Origin: Streptomyces davaonensis JCM 4913
GTDB taxonomy: Bacteria; Actinomycetota; Actinomycetes; Streptomycetales; Streptomycetaceae
Direction: 5' to 3'
Length of the DNA stretch: 64,000 bases
Assembly: GCF_000349325.1 (NCBI RefSeq)
Contig: NC_020504.1
Span: forward strand, 2,452,053 to 2,516,052
The stretch's first letter is position 1; every line of letters begins with the position of its first letter. The translations under genes and the position numbers were made by a program. The notes under the pieces were generated by a model. It worked only from the letters and a program-made list of their open reading frames with translations. It was not told where the DNA came from and searched no databases. This document shows, one piece after another, positions 1 through 7,143 of the stretch.

Positions 1-650
1 CCGCGGGGCTCGGCGAAAGCCAGGCGGTGACCTTCGCGGTGCTGGCCGTCCTCGCCTCCCGGCTGCGGGAGCTGGACCAGTTCGCGGGCCGGGACACGGT
101 CATCCAGCACATGCACTACGGCACGATCGTCTACTGGTACCTGCGCCCGCTGCCGCCCCGGCGCTACTACGCCCTGCGCGCCCTCGGCGAGCAGCTCTAC
201 GGGCTGGCGTGGGCGCTCGCGGGCTACGCGGTGTGTTTCGCCGCCGGGGTGGTGAAGCCGCCCGAATCGGCCGCCGTGGCCGGGGCGTTCGCGCTGAGCC
301 TGCTGCTCGGGCAGTGGGTGCTGTACTACGTCGTGCTCGCCACCGACCAGTGGTGCTTCTGGGCGCTGCGCAACCACTCGGCGGTGATGATCCTGGTCTT
401 CGCGCAGAACCTGATGTCGGGTGTGTACGCGCCCCTGTGGTTCTTCCCCGACTGGTTCCTGACGCTGAGCCGACTGCTGCCGTTCCAGGCGACGCTGAAC
501 GTGCCGCTGTCGATCTACATCGGCCGGATCCCGCTGTCGGAGGCGGCCGGGCAGCTGGCGCTCCAGGCGGCCTGGGTCGTGGCGCTCGGCCTGTTCACCC
601 GGTTCCTGTGGCGGCGCGCCGCCCGCCGTGTCATCTCACAGGGAGGCTGA
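1..650 (+). CDS. ABC-2 type transporter permease, 5' partial
   Basis: This is the C-terminal part of a polytopic membrane protein. The frame is open to the first bases of the window, so the true start lies upstream; the GTG at 27 is internal. About five hydrophobic segments are visible, and the chain ends in a basic tail (WRRAARRV). The motif pattern, with a turn near YLRPLPPRRYYALRALGEQL, is that of the ABC-2 permeases that occur as tandem pairs beside an ATPase in actinobacteria. The next gene encodes a second permease and starts 5 nt after this stop, so the two are probably the halves of one exporter, with the ATPase gene outside the window. The substrate cannot be told. Confidence 0.85.
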   Translation, partial: AGLGESQAVTFAVLAVLASRLRELDQFAGRDTVIQHMHYGTIVYWYLRPLPPRRYYALRALGEQLYGLAWALAGYAVCFAAGVVKPPESAAVAGAFALSLLLGQWVLYYVVLATDQWCFWALRNHSAVMILVFAQNLMSGVYAPLWFFPDWFLTLSRLLPFQATLNVPLSIYIGRIPLSEAAGQLALQAAWVVALGLFTRFLWRRAARRVISQGG

Positions 651-654
651 CGCG

Positions 655-1449
655 GTGAACGCCGTCCGTATCGCGTGGCGCGTCACGCGGCTCAACTTCC
701 GTGCGCAGCTTGAGTATCGCGCCGAGTTCCTGCTGAACATCCTGATCGGGGCGATCTGGCAGGTCTCGGTGATCGTGTTCGCGACCGTGCTGCTGGCCCG
801 GTTCACCGGGATGGGCGGCTGGGACAGCTCCGAGGTGCTGCTGATCCCGGCGACCCGGATGCTCGCGCACGGGCTGTTCGTGCTGTTCCTGGGCCGGATG
901 CACGGCCTCGGGCGGGACATCCAGGAAGGCAGGATCGACATCTATCTGGTGCGCCCGATGCCGGTGCACCGCCAGGTCCAGCTCGCCTACTTCCCGACCA
1001 ACGCGATCGGCGACCTGACGGTGGCGATCGGCCTGATGGCCGGTGCGCTCAGCCGCAGCCAACTGGAGTGGACACCGGGCCGTATCGCATACCTGATCGC
1101 CGCGATCGTCGGCGGACTGCTGCTGGAGGCCGCCCTGTTCACGGCGGTCGCCTCCGCCTCCCTGCGCTTCCCGGCCGCCGACTACTGGGGCCGTTGGCTG
1201 GAGGAACTCCTCGGCACCTTCGGCAGCTACCCGCTGAACGTGCTGCCGAGAGCGGTGAGCGGCCTCCTGACGTACGGGCTTCCGCTCGCGTTCGTCGCCT
1301 ACTTCCCGGCCGCCGTCCTCACCGGCCACGACACCGGTGTCCCGTACGCGCTGGCGGCGGCCTCGCCGCTGCTCGGGGTGGTGGCCTATCTGGGGGCGCG
1401 GCGGCTGTGGCGGTGGAGCCTGAAGCACTACACCGGGGTGAACGGCTGA
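655..1449 (+). CDS. ABC-2 type transporter permease
   Basis: A 264-residue integral membrane protein with about six hydrophobic segments, the second permease of a paired ABC-2 exporter. I chose the GTG at 655 because AGGGAGG lies 8 nt upstream (640-646), whereas an in-frame GTG at 628 lies inside the previous gene without a ribosome site. The RIDIYLVRPMPVHRQ segment (about residues 89-103) is the conserved cytoplasmic loop of the family and corresponds to the YLRPLPPRRYY segment of the upstream gene. Its 3' end overlaps the convergent gene at 1428-2153 by 22 bp. Substrate unknown. Confidence 0.85.
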   Translation: MNAVRIAWRVTRLNFRAQLEYRAEFLLNILIGAIWQVSVIVFATVLLARFTGMGGWDSSEVLLIPATRMLAHGLFVLFLGRMHGLGRDIQEGRIDIYLVRPMPVHRQVQLAYFPTNAIGDLTVAIGLMAGALSRSQLEWTPGRIAYLIAAIVGGLLLEAALFTAVASASLRFPAADYWGRWLEELLGTFGSYPLNVLPRAVSGLLTYGLPLAFVAYFPAAVLTGHDTGVPYALAAASPLLGVVAYLGARRLWRWSLKHYTGVNG

Positions 1450-2153
1450 CCCGGGGGCGGGGTCAGGTCCGCCCAGTGGTCGGCGAGGTCCGGGACCGGC
1501 TGGGGTACGGGGCCGAGTCCGCCGTGGTGCGGGGTGTCGAGGTCGTGCACCGCGTCCTGGACCGCACGTTCGGACAGGGCCGGGGGCGGGGCGGGCAGGG
1601 TGTAGTGGACGGTGTGGCCGCCGTCGGTGTCGGCGTGGTGCGGGACGGGGGTGTAGCCGTTCCAGTCGATGCCGTTGAGGCTGCGTATCTGGTCGGCCCA
1701 GTGCTGGGCGTCGCGCAGCTCGCCGTGGCGCACATGGTGCAGGTACAGACAGAGCGCCGCGGTGACGCTGCCCGCGCCGGCGGCGTACTGCCACCAGAAC
1801 TGGGCGCCCTCCTCCTGCCCCGCGAGATGGAGCAGACAGGCGAAGGGCAGGGCGCCGTCGGGGTCGCGGCTGGCGTCGAAGGCGGTGATGCGGCGGGCGG
1901 CACCGTCGTGGTGGACGGTGCCGCGGCACAGCAGACGCAGATCGCGCGCCGCCTGGTCGTGCAGTGCGGCGGGCGCCGAACGGTCCCGTCCGGCGCCGCT
2001 CGGCAGGGCGGAGAAGAACCGCACCCAGCGCAGCTCGTGCAGCTGACGGGCGAGGCCGTGCCGGGCGGACTCCAGGTCGGCATGGGTGTACTCGCCCCGG
2101 AAGACACGCGCGCGGCGCAAGGCCTCCTCGATGCTGCGCGGGGTGCGGCTCAT
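1428..2153 (-). CDS. conserved hypothetical protein, coupled to a sigma factor
   Basis: A soluble 241-residue protein that I do not recognise. It has no signal peptide or membrane segment. The middle (about residues 90-150) looks helical, with aromatic and histidine-rich stretches (HLAGQEEGAQFWWQYAAGAG, LYLHHVRHGEL), and the C-terminus is proline-rich. It is the last gene of a three-gene unit. Its ribosome site GGAG overlaps the stop codon of the sigma factor gene, and the ATG lies only 7 nt beyond that stop, so translation is probably coupled. The context suggests a role tied to the sigma factor, as a target or modulator, but this is inference. Its 3' end overlaps the convergent permease gene. 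Confidence 0.75.
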   Translation of the reverse strand: MSRTPRSIEEALRRARVFRGEYTHADLESARHGLARQLHELRWVRFFSALPSGAGRDRSAPAALHDQAARDLRLLCRGTVHHDGAARRITAFDASRDPDGALPFACLLHLAGQEEGAQFWWQYAAGAGSVTAALCLYLHHVRHGELRDAQHWADQIRSLNGIDWNGYTPVPHHADTDGGHTVHYTLPAPPPALSERAVQDAVHDLDTPHHGGLGPVPQPVPDLADHWADLTPPPGQPFTPV

Positions 2154-2160
2154 GCGTGGG

Positions 2161-2784
2161 TCACTCCTTGTCGTCGTCGGCGGTGGCGTCGGACCGGTAC
2201 CCCATGGCGGCGGCCAGCCGATGTTTGGCGGTACGGCGGGTGGAGCGGACGGTGGCCTCGCTGATGCCCATGATCAGGGCGGTGTCACGGGTGTCGAAGC
2301 CGAGGGCGTCCCGCAGCACGAGCACGTCGAACTGGCGCTCGCTGAGCCGGGTCATCCCCCGGTACAGTCCCATGCCCTCCTCCAACTCCGCGATCTCCTT
2401 GCCGTATTCGGCATGGAAGGTGGAGCGGAAGGCGCCGAGCAGGGGTGCGCTGGCGGCGCTGATGGCGCGGGCGAAGGCGAGCGTCTCGGTGGTGGCGGGG
2501 CTACGGCCCTGCGCGGCGAGTTCGCCGTGCACGCGCTGCTTGAACAGGGCCCAGGCGTATCCGCCCGGGTTGTCCATGACCTCCAGACGGCCCCAGATGG
2601 TGGCCAGATAGACGAAGGTGGTGTCCACCAGCCTGCGGGCGGCGGTGGCGTTGCCGAGGTGGATCCGGCCGTACTCCAGGCAGGCCCGGTCGTAGCGGGC
2701 CTGGAACGCCCAGAACTCGGGGGGCATGACGGAACGGTGGCTGCGGATCGCGGGACCTGCGGGGTCGGGGGCGGGACTGGTCAT
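2161..2784 (-). CDS. sigma-70 family RNA polymerase sigma factor-like protein
   Basis: A 207-residue protein with the layout of a short sigma factor. A region-2-like helical part lies at about residues 30-95 (YGRIHLGNATAARRLVDTTF). A region-4-like helix-turn-helix lies near the C-terminus, where LSERQFDVLVLRDALGF is followed by a TALIMGISEATVRSTRRTAKHRL segment. The start at 2784 has GGAGG 6 nt upstream. The frame stays open far upstream (to 3270), but that part lacks sigma-like sequence and overlaps another coding gene. The ATG overlaps the TGA of the small membrane protein gene upstream (ATGA), so synthesis is probably coupled. The small membrane protein could be an anchor or anti-sigma partner, which is inference. 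Confidence 0.8.
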   Translation of the reverse strand: MTSPAPDPAGPAIRSHRSVMPPEFWAFQARYDRACLEYGRIHLGNATAARRLVDTTFVYLATIWGRLEVMDNPGGYAWALFKQRVHGELAAQGRSPATTETLAFARAISAASAPLLGAFRSTFHAEYGKEIAELEEGMGLYRGMTRLSERQFDVLVLRDALGFDTRDTALIMGISEATVRSTRRTAKHRLAAAMGYRSDATADDDKE

Positions 2785-2966
2785 CGGCGGCCTCCGGGGG
2801 TCGGGGTGGCCGTGGTCACGGGGGGCTGGGGCTGATCGCTCAGGGCGGACGCCCCAATACGGACTCCGGCGCCGAGGAGGCGTCGCACTAAGAACCACAC
2901 GTCGGGCGCGTAGGAGCGCGCCGCGGCGGCGATGGCCAGCACGAGGCCGGCTACGTCGTAGTTCAC
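2781..2966 (-). CDS. small membrane protein upstream of the sigma factor
   Basis: A 61-residue protein starting at GTG 2966, with an AAGGA-type ribosome site about 11 nt upstream. Residues 5-17 (VAGLVLAIAAAAR) and 23-42 are hydrophobic or amphipathic, and the tail is rich in Pro and Thr. Its TGA overlaps the ATG of the sigma factor gene, the strongest evidence that it is real. Codon use is typical of the genome. I do not recognise the family. A single-pass or peripheral membrane partner of the sigma factor is plausible but unproven. Confidence 0.6.
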   Translation of the reverse strand: MNYDVAGLVLAIAAAARSYAPDVWFLVRRLLGAGVRIGASALSDQPQPPVTTATPTPGGRR

Positions 2967-3314
2967 AGTGGATTTTTTCCTTCACTTTCCGACGGTGCCG
3001 TACCGCTCCGTCCCCCGTGTCGTTGCGGGCCGGACACCTGGAGCCTGGTTGCTCTGGAAAACAGATAAGCGGATCCCACCCGCCAAACGTGCAGCCCGCC
3101 GAGCAGATCTTCCTGACGGAAGGTGTCCCTCCGCCTACCGTCGGGTAGCCCCGCCTTTGCGCCCGCTCACCTCCCACACCCCCCGAGCTGGGGTTCCGTC
3201 GAATCCGATGAACTCCGACCGTCGTTTGCGCGAACGTGACACACCGGGACCCATTTTGACGGTGTGTCACAGATCACGTTTGGTCGTTGGTGATACCAAT
3301 GCGCCGGTTCGGGC
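2967..3314. other. 348-bp intergenic region
   Basis: No convincing gene was found here. Two features stand out: an AT-rich patch just upstream of the small membrane protein (2968-2990), probably part of its leader, and an 11-bp inverted repeat at 3236-3270, described separately. The promoter of the sigma-factor unit must read leftward from here, but I could not place it firmly. Confidence 0.5.
3236..3270. repeat. 11-bp inverted repeat, terminator or operator
   Basis: GTGACACACCG (3236-3246) and CGGTGTGTCAC (3260-3270) are perfect inverted copies around a 13-nt loop. The repeat lies about 45 bp past the stop of the leftward gene at 3315, which fits a transcription terminator. It also lies upstream of the sigma-factor unit, so an operator role is possible. 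There is no T-run, as is usual in this genome. Confidence 0.55.
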
Positions 3315-3830
3315 TCAGTGGTCCGCGCAGCACGGGGTCGGGTCCGGTACTTCGAAGGGGACCAGGGTTCCGCCCACCGCGGGCATCGCGGAGAGCACCA
3401 GGGAGCCGTCCTGCCAGTGCGGGCGGACGTGGTCGCGGGTCATGAGGCGGGTGTCCGGGCGCGGGGGCTCCGCGGCGCCCAGCACCGTCACGCGGTCGAT
3501 CCCGGAGCGGTCGAGCAGCTCCGCGATCGTCAGCGTGCCGGTGAGCGCCGCGGAGCCGGGGTACGCCACGGCACGGCCGACGGCGTCGGGAACGCCGTCG
3601 CACACCTCGTAGCCCTGGCCGGTGAGCGCCTCCCGGGCGGTGCGCAGGAGGGGCTCGGTGGGCCAGGTGAAGGACAGCGCGACCCGCGGCCGGTCACCGC
3701 GCAGCAGGTGCGTGCAGCCGAACGCGCCGTCGGGGAGGGCGAGTTCGGCGGCGAGCCGCAGCAGCAGGTGATCGGCCGCGCGCAGGTCCCGCAGCTCCGG
3801 GTCGACGGTGAGGGCGTACCCCTTGGTCAC
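3315..3830 (-). CDS. conserved hypothetical protein coupled to a PHP phosphoesterase
   Basis: A 171-residue soluble protein. The start is GTG 3830, because its GTGA overlaps the TGA of the PHP-domain gene (stop at 3827-3829). The frame continues upstream, but that part lies inside the other gene. No signal peptide is visible. The sequence has alternating strand and helix character (LRAADHLLLRLAAELALPDG, RVTVLGAAEPPRPDTRLMTR) and ends in DPTPCCADH. I do not recognise the family. Tight coupling implies a shared role or stoichiometry with the phosphoesterase. Confidence 0.7.
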   Translation of the reverse strand: MTKGYALTVDPELRDLRAADHLLLRLAAELALPDGAFGCTHLLRGDRPRVALSFTWPTEPLLRTAREALTGQGYEVCDGVPDAVGRAVAYPGSAALTGTLTIAELLDRSGIDRVTVLGAAEPPRPDTRLMTRDHVRPHWQDGSLVLSAMPAVGGTLVPFEVPDPTPCCADH

Positions 3831-5536
3831 GACGGCAGGACCCACACCGGGTTGGAGTAGAACCACAGGTCCACCCACGGGTCGGCGTCACCGACGACGT
3901 CGATCGCCGGGCCCGCCGGATCGACCGCGGCGCCCATCGCGCCGACCGCGGACCGGTTCCCGTCGGTGCCGCGCAGCCGGACGTACAACGGACGGTCCAC
4001 GCGGCCCAGTTCGTAGGTGAGGCGGACGGTGCCGGACGCCTTGTCCACCTCGTAGGACTTGACGACCTTGGCGCTCGGCGCGGTGAGGGTGTCCTTGTCG
4101 GCCGCGGCACCGGTCATGTCGCCCTGGATGACGTCGACGCGCGCCAGCTTCGGCAGGAAGCCCGCCCAGTTGGGGCCGCCGGCCAGTGCGATGTCCACGC
4201 TCAGCGTGACCTTCGTGCCCTTCTTCACGTGCAGCGCGCCGCCCAGCGTGGCCCAGCGGCTGCCGCCGGCGACGCGGACGTCGAGGCCGCTGATCAACTG
4301 GCCGTGGTCGACCCAGATCCGCCCGGCCCGGATGCCGTCCATGACGGCGGCGTAGGAGAATCCGTCGGCGCCGACGTGCGTACGGCTGTACTGGCCGGGC
4401 CAGTAGTCACCCTGGGTGACGTCGATCCTGCCGCCGTAGACCGGGTCGTCGTAGCGGCCGTTGGCGTTGAAGTCACCGCCGCCGCGCGCCGCGGTGTCGG
4501 CGTAGACCTGGTGGGAGTCGGAGTTGGCGGTGATCCACCAGGGCTTGCCCTCGGCGAGGAGGCCGTCCCACAGGCCGCCGACGGTCGCCGTCATCCAGTC
4601 GAAGCCGCCCCAGGTGCGGTAGCTCTCCGGCGGGTAGCCCGCGAAGGAGTTGGCGCTCGGGTTGTTGTCGTAGATGCCGCGGGCGCGGGCCATGCCGAGC
4701 GGGGCCGGAAGACCCGCGGCCTGGTGGCCGGGCGCGCCCTCGAAGCCGACGGCGATCTGGCGGTTGGCGCCGTTGGCGTCACGCCAGCCGCGGATCTCGT
4801 GCGGGGAGTCGACACCACGCCGCGCCGGGTGGTTGGCGAGCATCAGAGCGTCCTTGACCTTGCGCCGCTGCACCTGCTCCGCGAGGAAGTTCAGGCCCGC
4901 GATGGCGAGGGCCTCGTTGGCGGGCGTGGAGTCGGAGGCGCCCTTGACGCTGCCGTCGTAGTCCGTCTCGAACTGCTTGAGGACGGAGACCTCGTTCTTG
5001 CCCGGGTGGACGAAGACGGTGCCGTGCTCGGCGGCCGGGATGTTCCACTCCAGGCCCTGGAAGACGAGGGTGTCCTCGTAGGCCGAACGGGCCTCCTGGA
5101 TGTCCGGATTGACCTTCTCCACGCCGATCTTGGCGTGTGCGACGCTGCCGTGGTCGGTGATGACCAGCCAGTCCATGCCGTGCTTGGCACCCTGACGGAC
5201 CTGGTCGACGACCCGGTACTTGCCGTCGCTGCTGTACTGGGTGTGGATGTGGTGGTCACCGGCCAGCCACAGGAAGCCCTTGCTCCGACGGGTGTGGTTG
5301 ACACCGTTGTCAGCGGCGGCGGCCGGGGTCTGGCCGGCCAGCACGCTGCCGGCGGCGAGACCCGCGCCGAGCAGGCCGGCGCGGCGCAGCAGCGAACGGC
5401 GCGACTGCTGCTCGGGGGTGAGCGCCTCGTCCGGGACGTTCACGTCGAAGGCGGCGGGCAGCGGCGTCACCTCCGCGTGGTGGTGATCGTGGTCGTGGTC
5501 GTGCCCGTGGTGATGGTGGTGATGCCCGTGTCCCAT
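3827..5536 (-). CDS. Tat-exported PHP-domain metallophosphoesterase with His-rich N-terminus
   Basis: A 569-residue protein. Residues 1-20 contain 13 histidines and 3 aspartates. Residues 46-76 form a twin-arginine signal (RRSLLRRAG, a hydrophobic core, then PAAAA). The PHP motifs follow: DHHIHTQYSSDG (about 95-106), ITDHGS, GLEWN and NHPARRG, which supply His, Asp and Glu metal ligands. The family hydrolyses phosphoester bonds with two or three metal ions. A C-terminal beta-rich part follows the catalytic domain. I placed the start at 5536, where GGAGGCGTC precedes the ATG. The His tract lies ahead of the twin-arginine motif, so it sits on the cytoplasmic side and would be removed with the signal. 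It may load metal during folding (inference). The gene is divergent from a secreted phosphodiesterase-fold gene. Confidence 0.88.
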   Translation of the reverse strand: MGHGHHHHHHGHDHDHDHHHAEVTPLPAAFDVNVPDEALTPEQQSRRSLLRRAGLLGAGLAAGSVLAGQTPAAAADNGVNHTRRSKGFLWLAGDHHIHTQYSSDGKYRVVDQVRQGAKHGMDWLVITDHGSVAHAKIGVEKVNPDIQEARSAYEDTLVFQGLEWNIPAAEHGTVFVHPGKNEVSVLKQFETDYDGSVKGASDSTPANEALAIAGLNFLAEQVQRRKVKDALMLANHPARRGVDSPHEIRGWRDANGANRQIAVGFEGAPGHQAAGLPAPLGMARARGIYDNNPSANSFAGYPPESYRTWGGFDWMTATVGGLWDGLLAEGKPWWITANSDSHQVYADTAARGGGDFNANGRYDDPVYGGRIDVTQGDYWPGQYSRTHVGADGFSYAAVMDGIRAGRIWVDHGQLISGLDVRVAGGSRWATLGGALHVKKGTKVTLSVDIALAGGPNWAGFLPKLARVDVIQGDMTGAAADKDTLTAPSAKVVKSYEVDKASGTVRLTYELGRVDRPLYVRLRGTDGNRSAVGAMGAAVDPAGPAIDVVGDADPWVDLWFYSNPVWVLPS

Positions 5537-5757
5537 GACGCCTCCGGTTGTCCGGTCCGCTGCGGCGCGCGACCACGCCGCGTGTGGAGGATCAAGGCAA
5601 AACATGAACGTTGAACGAGCGATGCGTGGACGGCGAGTGCCCCGCACACGGCGGAACGCCACCCCTCCCACAGGTTCCCCAACTGACCTTGCACGTCACG
5701 CCAGTTGACATCGAACCTGAACGATGTTCGCCTTTTCCGATGAAGGACACCCCCACC

Positions 5758-7068
5758 ATGAGACGCATCCTCGGCACCCTCGCGGCCGCCACGCTGGCCC
5801 TCACCGGTCTCGCCGCCGCCCCCGCACAGGCCGCCCCCACCGGCTCCTTCAGCGTGCTGACCTACAACATCGCGGGCCTGCCCCTCGGCCTCGGCGACAG
5901 CGACCCGGAGACCAACACCCCGCTCATCGGTCAGCGCCTCGGCCCGTACGACCTGGTCAATGTGCAGGAGGACTTCAACTACCACGCCTCCCTGTACGCC
6001 AACGACACCCACCCCCACCGCACCGCCACCAGTGGCGGCGCGGGCTTCGGCGACGGCCTCAACACCCTGTCCGACCATGCCTTCGAGGATTTCGAGCGGG
6101 TCGACTGGAACGACTGCACCAACGCGGACTGTCTGACCCCGAAGGGCTTCACCCTGGCCCGGGTCCGGCTCGCCGAGGGCGTCTTCGTGGACCTGTACAA
6201 CGTCCACACCAACGCCGACACCACGGACGCGGCCCTCGCCGCCCGCCGCGCCAACATCGAGCAGCTGTCGGACTTCATCCAGGCCAACTCGGCCGGGAAC
6301 GCGGTGATCGTCATGGGCGACACCAACACCCGGTACACACGCGCGGGCGACAACATCCGCACCCTGCTGTCGGAGAACGGCCTCACCGACCCGTGGGTCG
6401 ACCTGGTCAAGGGCGGTACGGCGCCCGCGCAGGGCAGCGAGGCGCTGGTCTGCGACTCGGCGGCGCCGACGAACGACTGCGAGGTCGTCGACAAGGTCCT
6501 GTACCGGGGCAGCGACCTCGTCTCGCTGAACGCCACCCGCTACAACAACGAGTGGGCGTCCTTCCTGCGCTCGGACGGCGAGCACCTCTCCGACCACTTC
6601 CCGCACACGGTCGACTTCTCCTACACCGTCGACTCCTCGCTGAGGGCGAGCGACTTCTTCGGCGGCCCGCACGGCACGGCCTTCAACGACGCGGACGATC
6701 TCCCCGCCACGGTCGCTCCCCGCACCCTCACCCTGCGCGGCGCCTCCCGCCTGGACGCGGTGGCGCTCACGCACGACGGCGGTACGACGCTGAGCCACGG
6801 CGGGACGGGCGGCACCGCGGCCTCGCTGACCCTCGCCGCCGGTGAGCACCTCACCTCGGTGAAGCTGACACGGGGTCAGAAGGACGGGCGTACCCGGATC
6901 TTCTCGGCCGCCTTCGGCACCGACAAGGGGCGGAGTGTGTCGGCCGGTACGGCGACGTCGGACACGAAGACCTTCACGGCGCCGACGGGGTGGCAGATAG
7001 TCGGCTTCACGGGACGCTCCGGCACCGAGATCGACAAGCTCGGGGTGCTCTACGCGCCGATCGGCTGA
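5758..7068 (+). CDS. secreted endonuclease/exonuclease/phosphatase-family protein with lectin-like tail
   Basis: A 436-residue secreted protein with a Sec signal at residues 1-26 (ending AAPAQAA). The EEP catalytic fold is marked by LTYNIAGLP, VNVQEDF (metal Glu), NVHTNAD, VIVMGDTNTR and the C-terminal LSDHFPHTV, the standard Asn/Glu/Asp/His set of DNase I and sphingomyelinase-like enzymes. After about residue 300 a beta-rich domain follows (FFGGPHGTAFND, then GWQIVGFTGRSGTEIDKLG), resembling a jacalin-type lectin fold that could bind glycans. The start at 5758 is supported by AAGGA at 5743-5747; the in-frame ATG 5740 lacks a site. The substrate (nucleic acid or phospholipid) is undetermined. 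Confidence 0.88.
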   Translation: MRRILGTLAAATLALTGLAAAPAQAAPTGSFSVLTYNIAGLPLGLGDSDPETNTPLIGQRLGPYDLVNVQEDFNYHASLYANDTHPHRTATSGGAGFGDGLNTLSDHAFEDFERVDWNDCTNADCLTPKGFTLARVRLAEGVFVDLYNVHTNADTTDAALAARRANIEQLSDFIQANSAGNAVIVMGDTNTRYTRAGDNIRTLLSENGLTDPWVDLVKGGTAPAQGSEALVCDSAAPTNDCEVVDKVLYRGSDLVSLNATRYNNEWASFLRSDGEHLSDHFPHTVDFSYTVDSSLRASDFFGGPHGTAFNDADDLPATVAPRTLTLRGASRLDAVALTHDGGTTLSHGGTGGTAASLTLAAGEHLTSVKLTRGQKDGRTRIFSAAFGTDKGRSVSAGTATSDTKTFTAPTGWQIVGFTGRSGTEIDKLGVLYAPIG

Positions 7069-7075
7069 GCCGGGA

Positions 7076-7106
7076 GGGGGGCCGCGGGATCAGTCCGCGG
7101 CCCCCC
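7076..7106. terminator. bidirectional hairpin terminator
   Basis: A 12-bp perfect stem, GGGGGGCCGCGG (7076-7087) with CCGCGGCCCCCC (7095-7106), and a 7-nt loop. It lies between the stop of the rightward EEP gene (7068) and the stop of the leftward permease gene (7127), so it can end both transcripts. Confidence 0.85.
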
Positions 7107-7143
7107 CTCACTCGTTGCGCCGTACCTCACTCGTTGCGCAGTA
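7106..7143. repeat. 19-bp tandem duplication at a gene end
   Basis: CCTCACTCGTTGCGCCGTA (7106-7124) is followed directly by the same unit with one change (7125-7143). The second copy contains the stop codon and last codons of the permease gene; the first copy repeats them just beyond the stop. It looks like a small local duplication with no effect on the protein. Confidence 0.85.

Noticed and set aside
631..1929. 432-codon open frame on the minus strand
   Set aside because: It runs antisense to the permease and through the next gene in another frame, with Arg/Pro/His-rich noise and no ribosome site. It is a shadow of high G+C DNA.
2161..3270. Sigma factor extended to 369 residues
   Set aside because: The extra N-terminus lacks sigma sequence and overlaps the small membrane gene; GGAGG before 2784 marks the start.
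5537..5757. Possible PHO box between the two phosphoesterase genes
   Set aside because: GTTCA-like words occur but not with the 11-nt direct-repeat spacing expected for PhoP.
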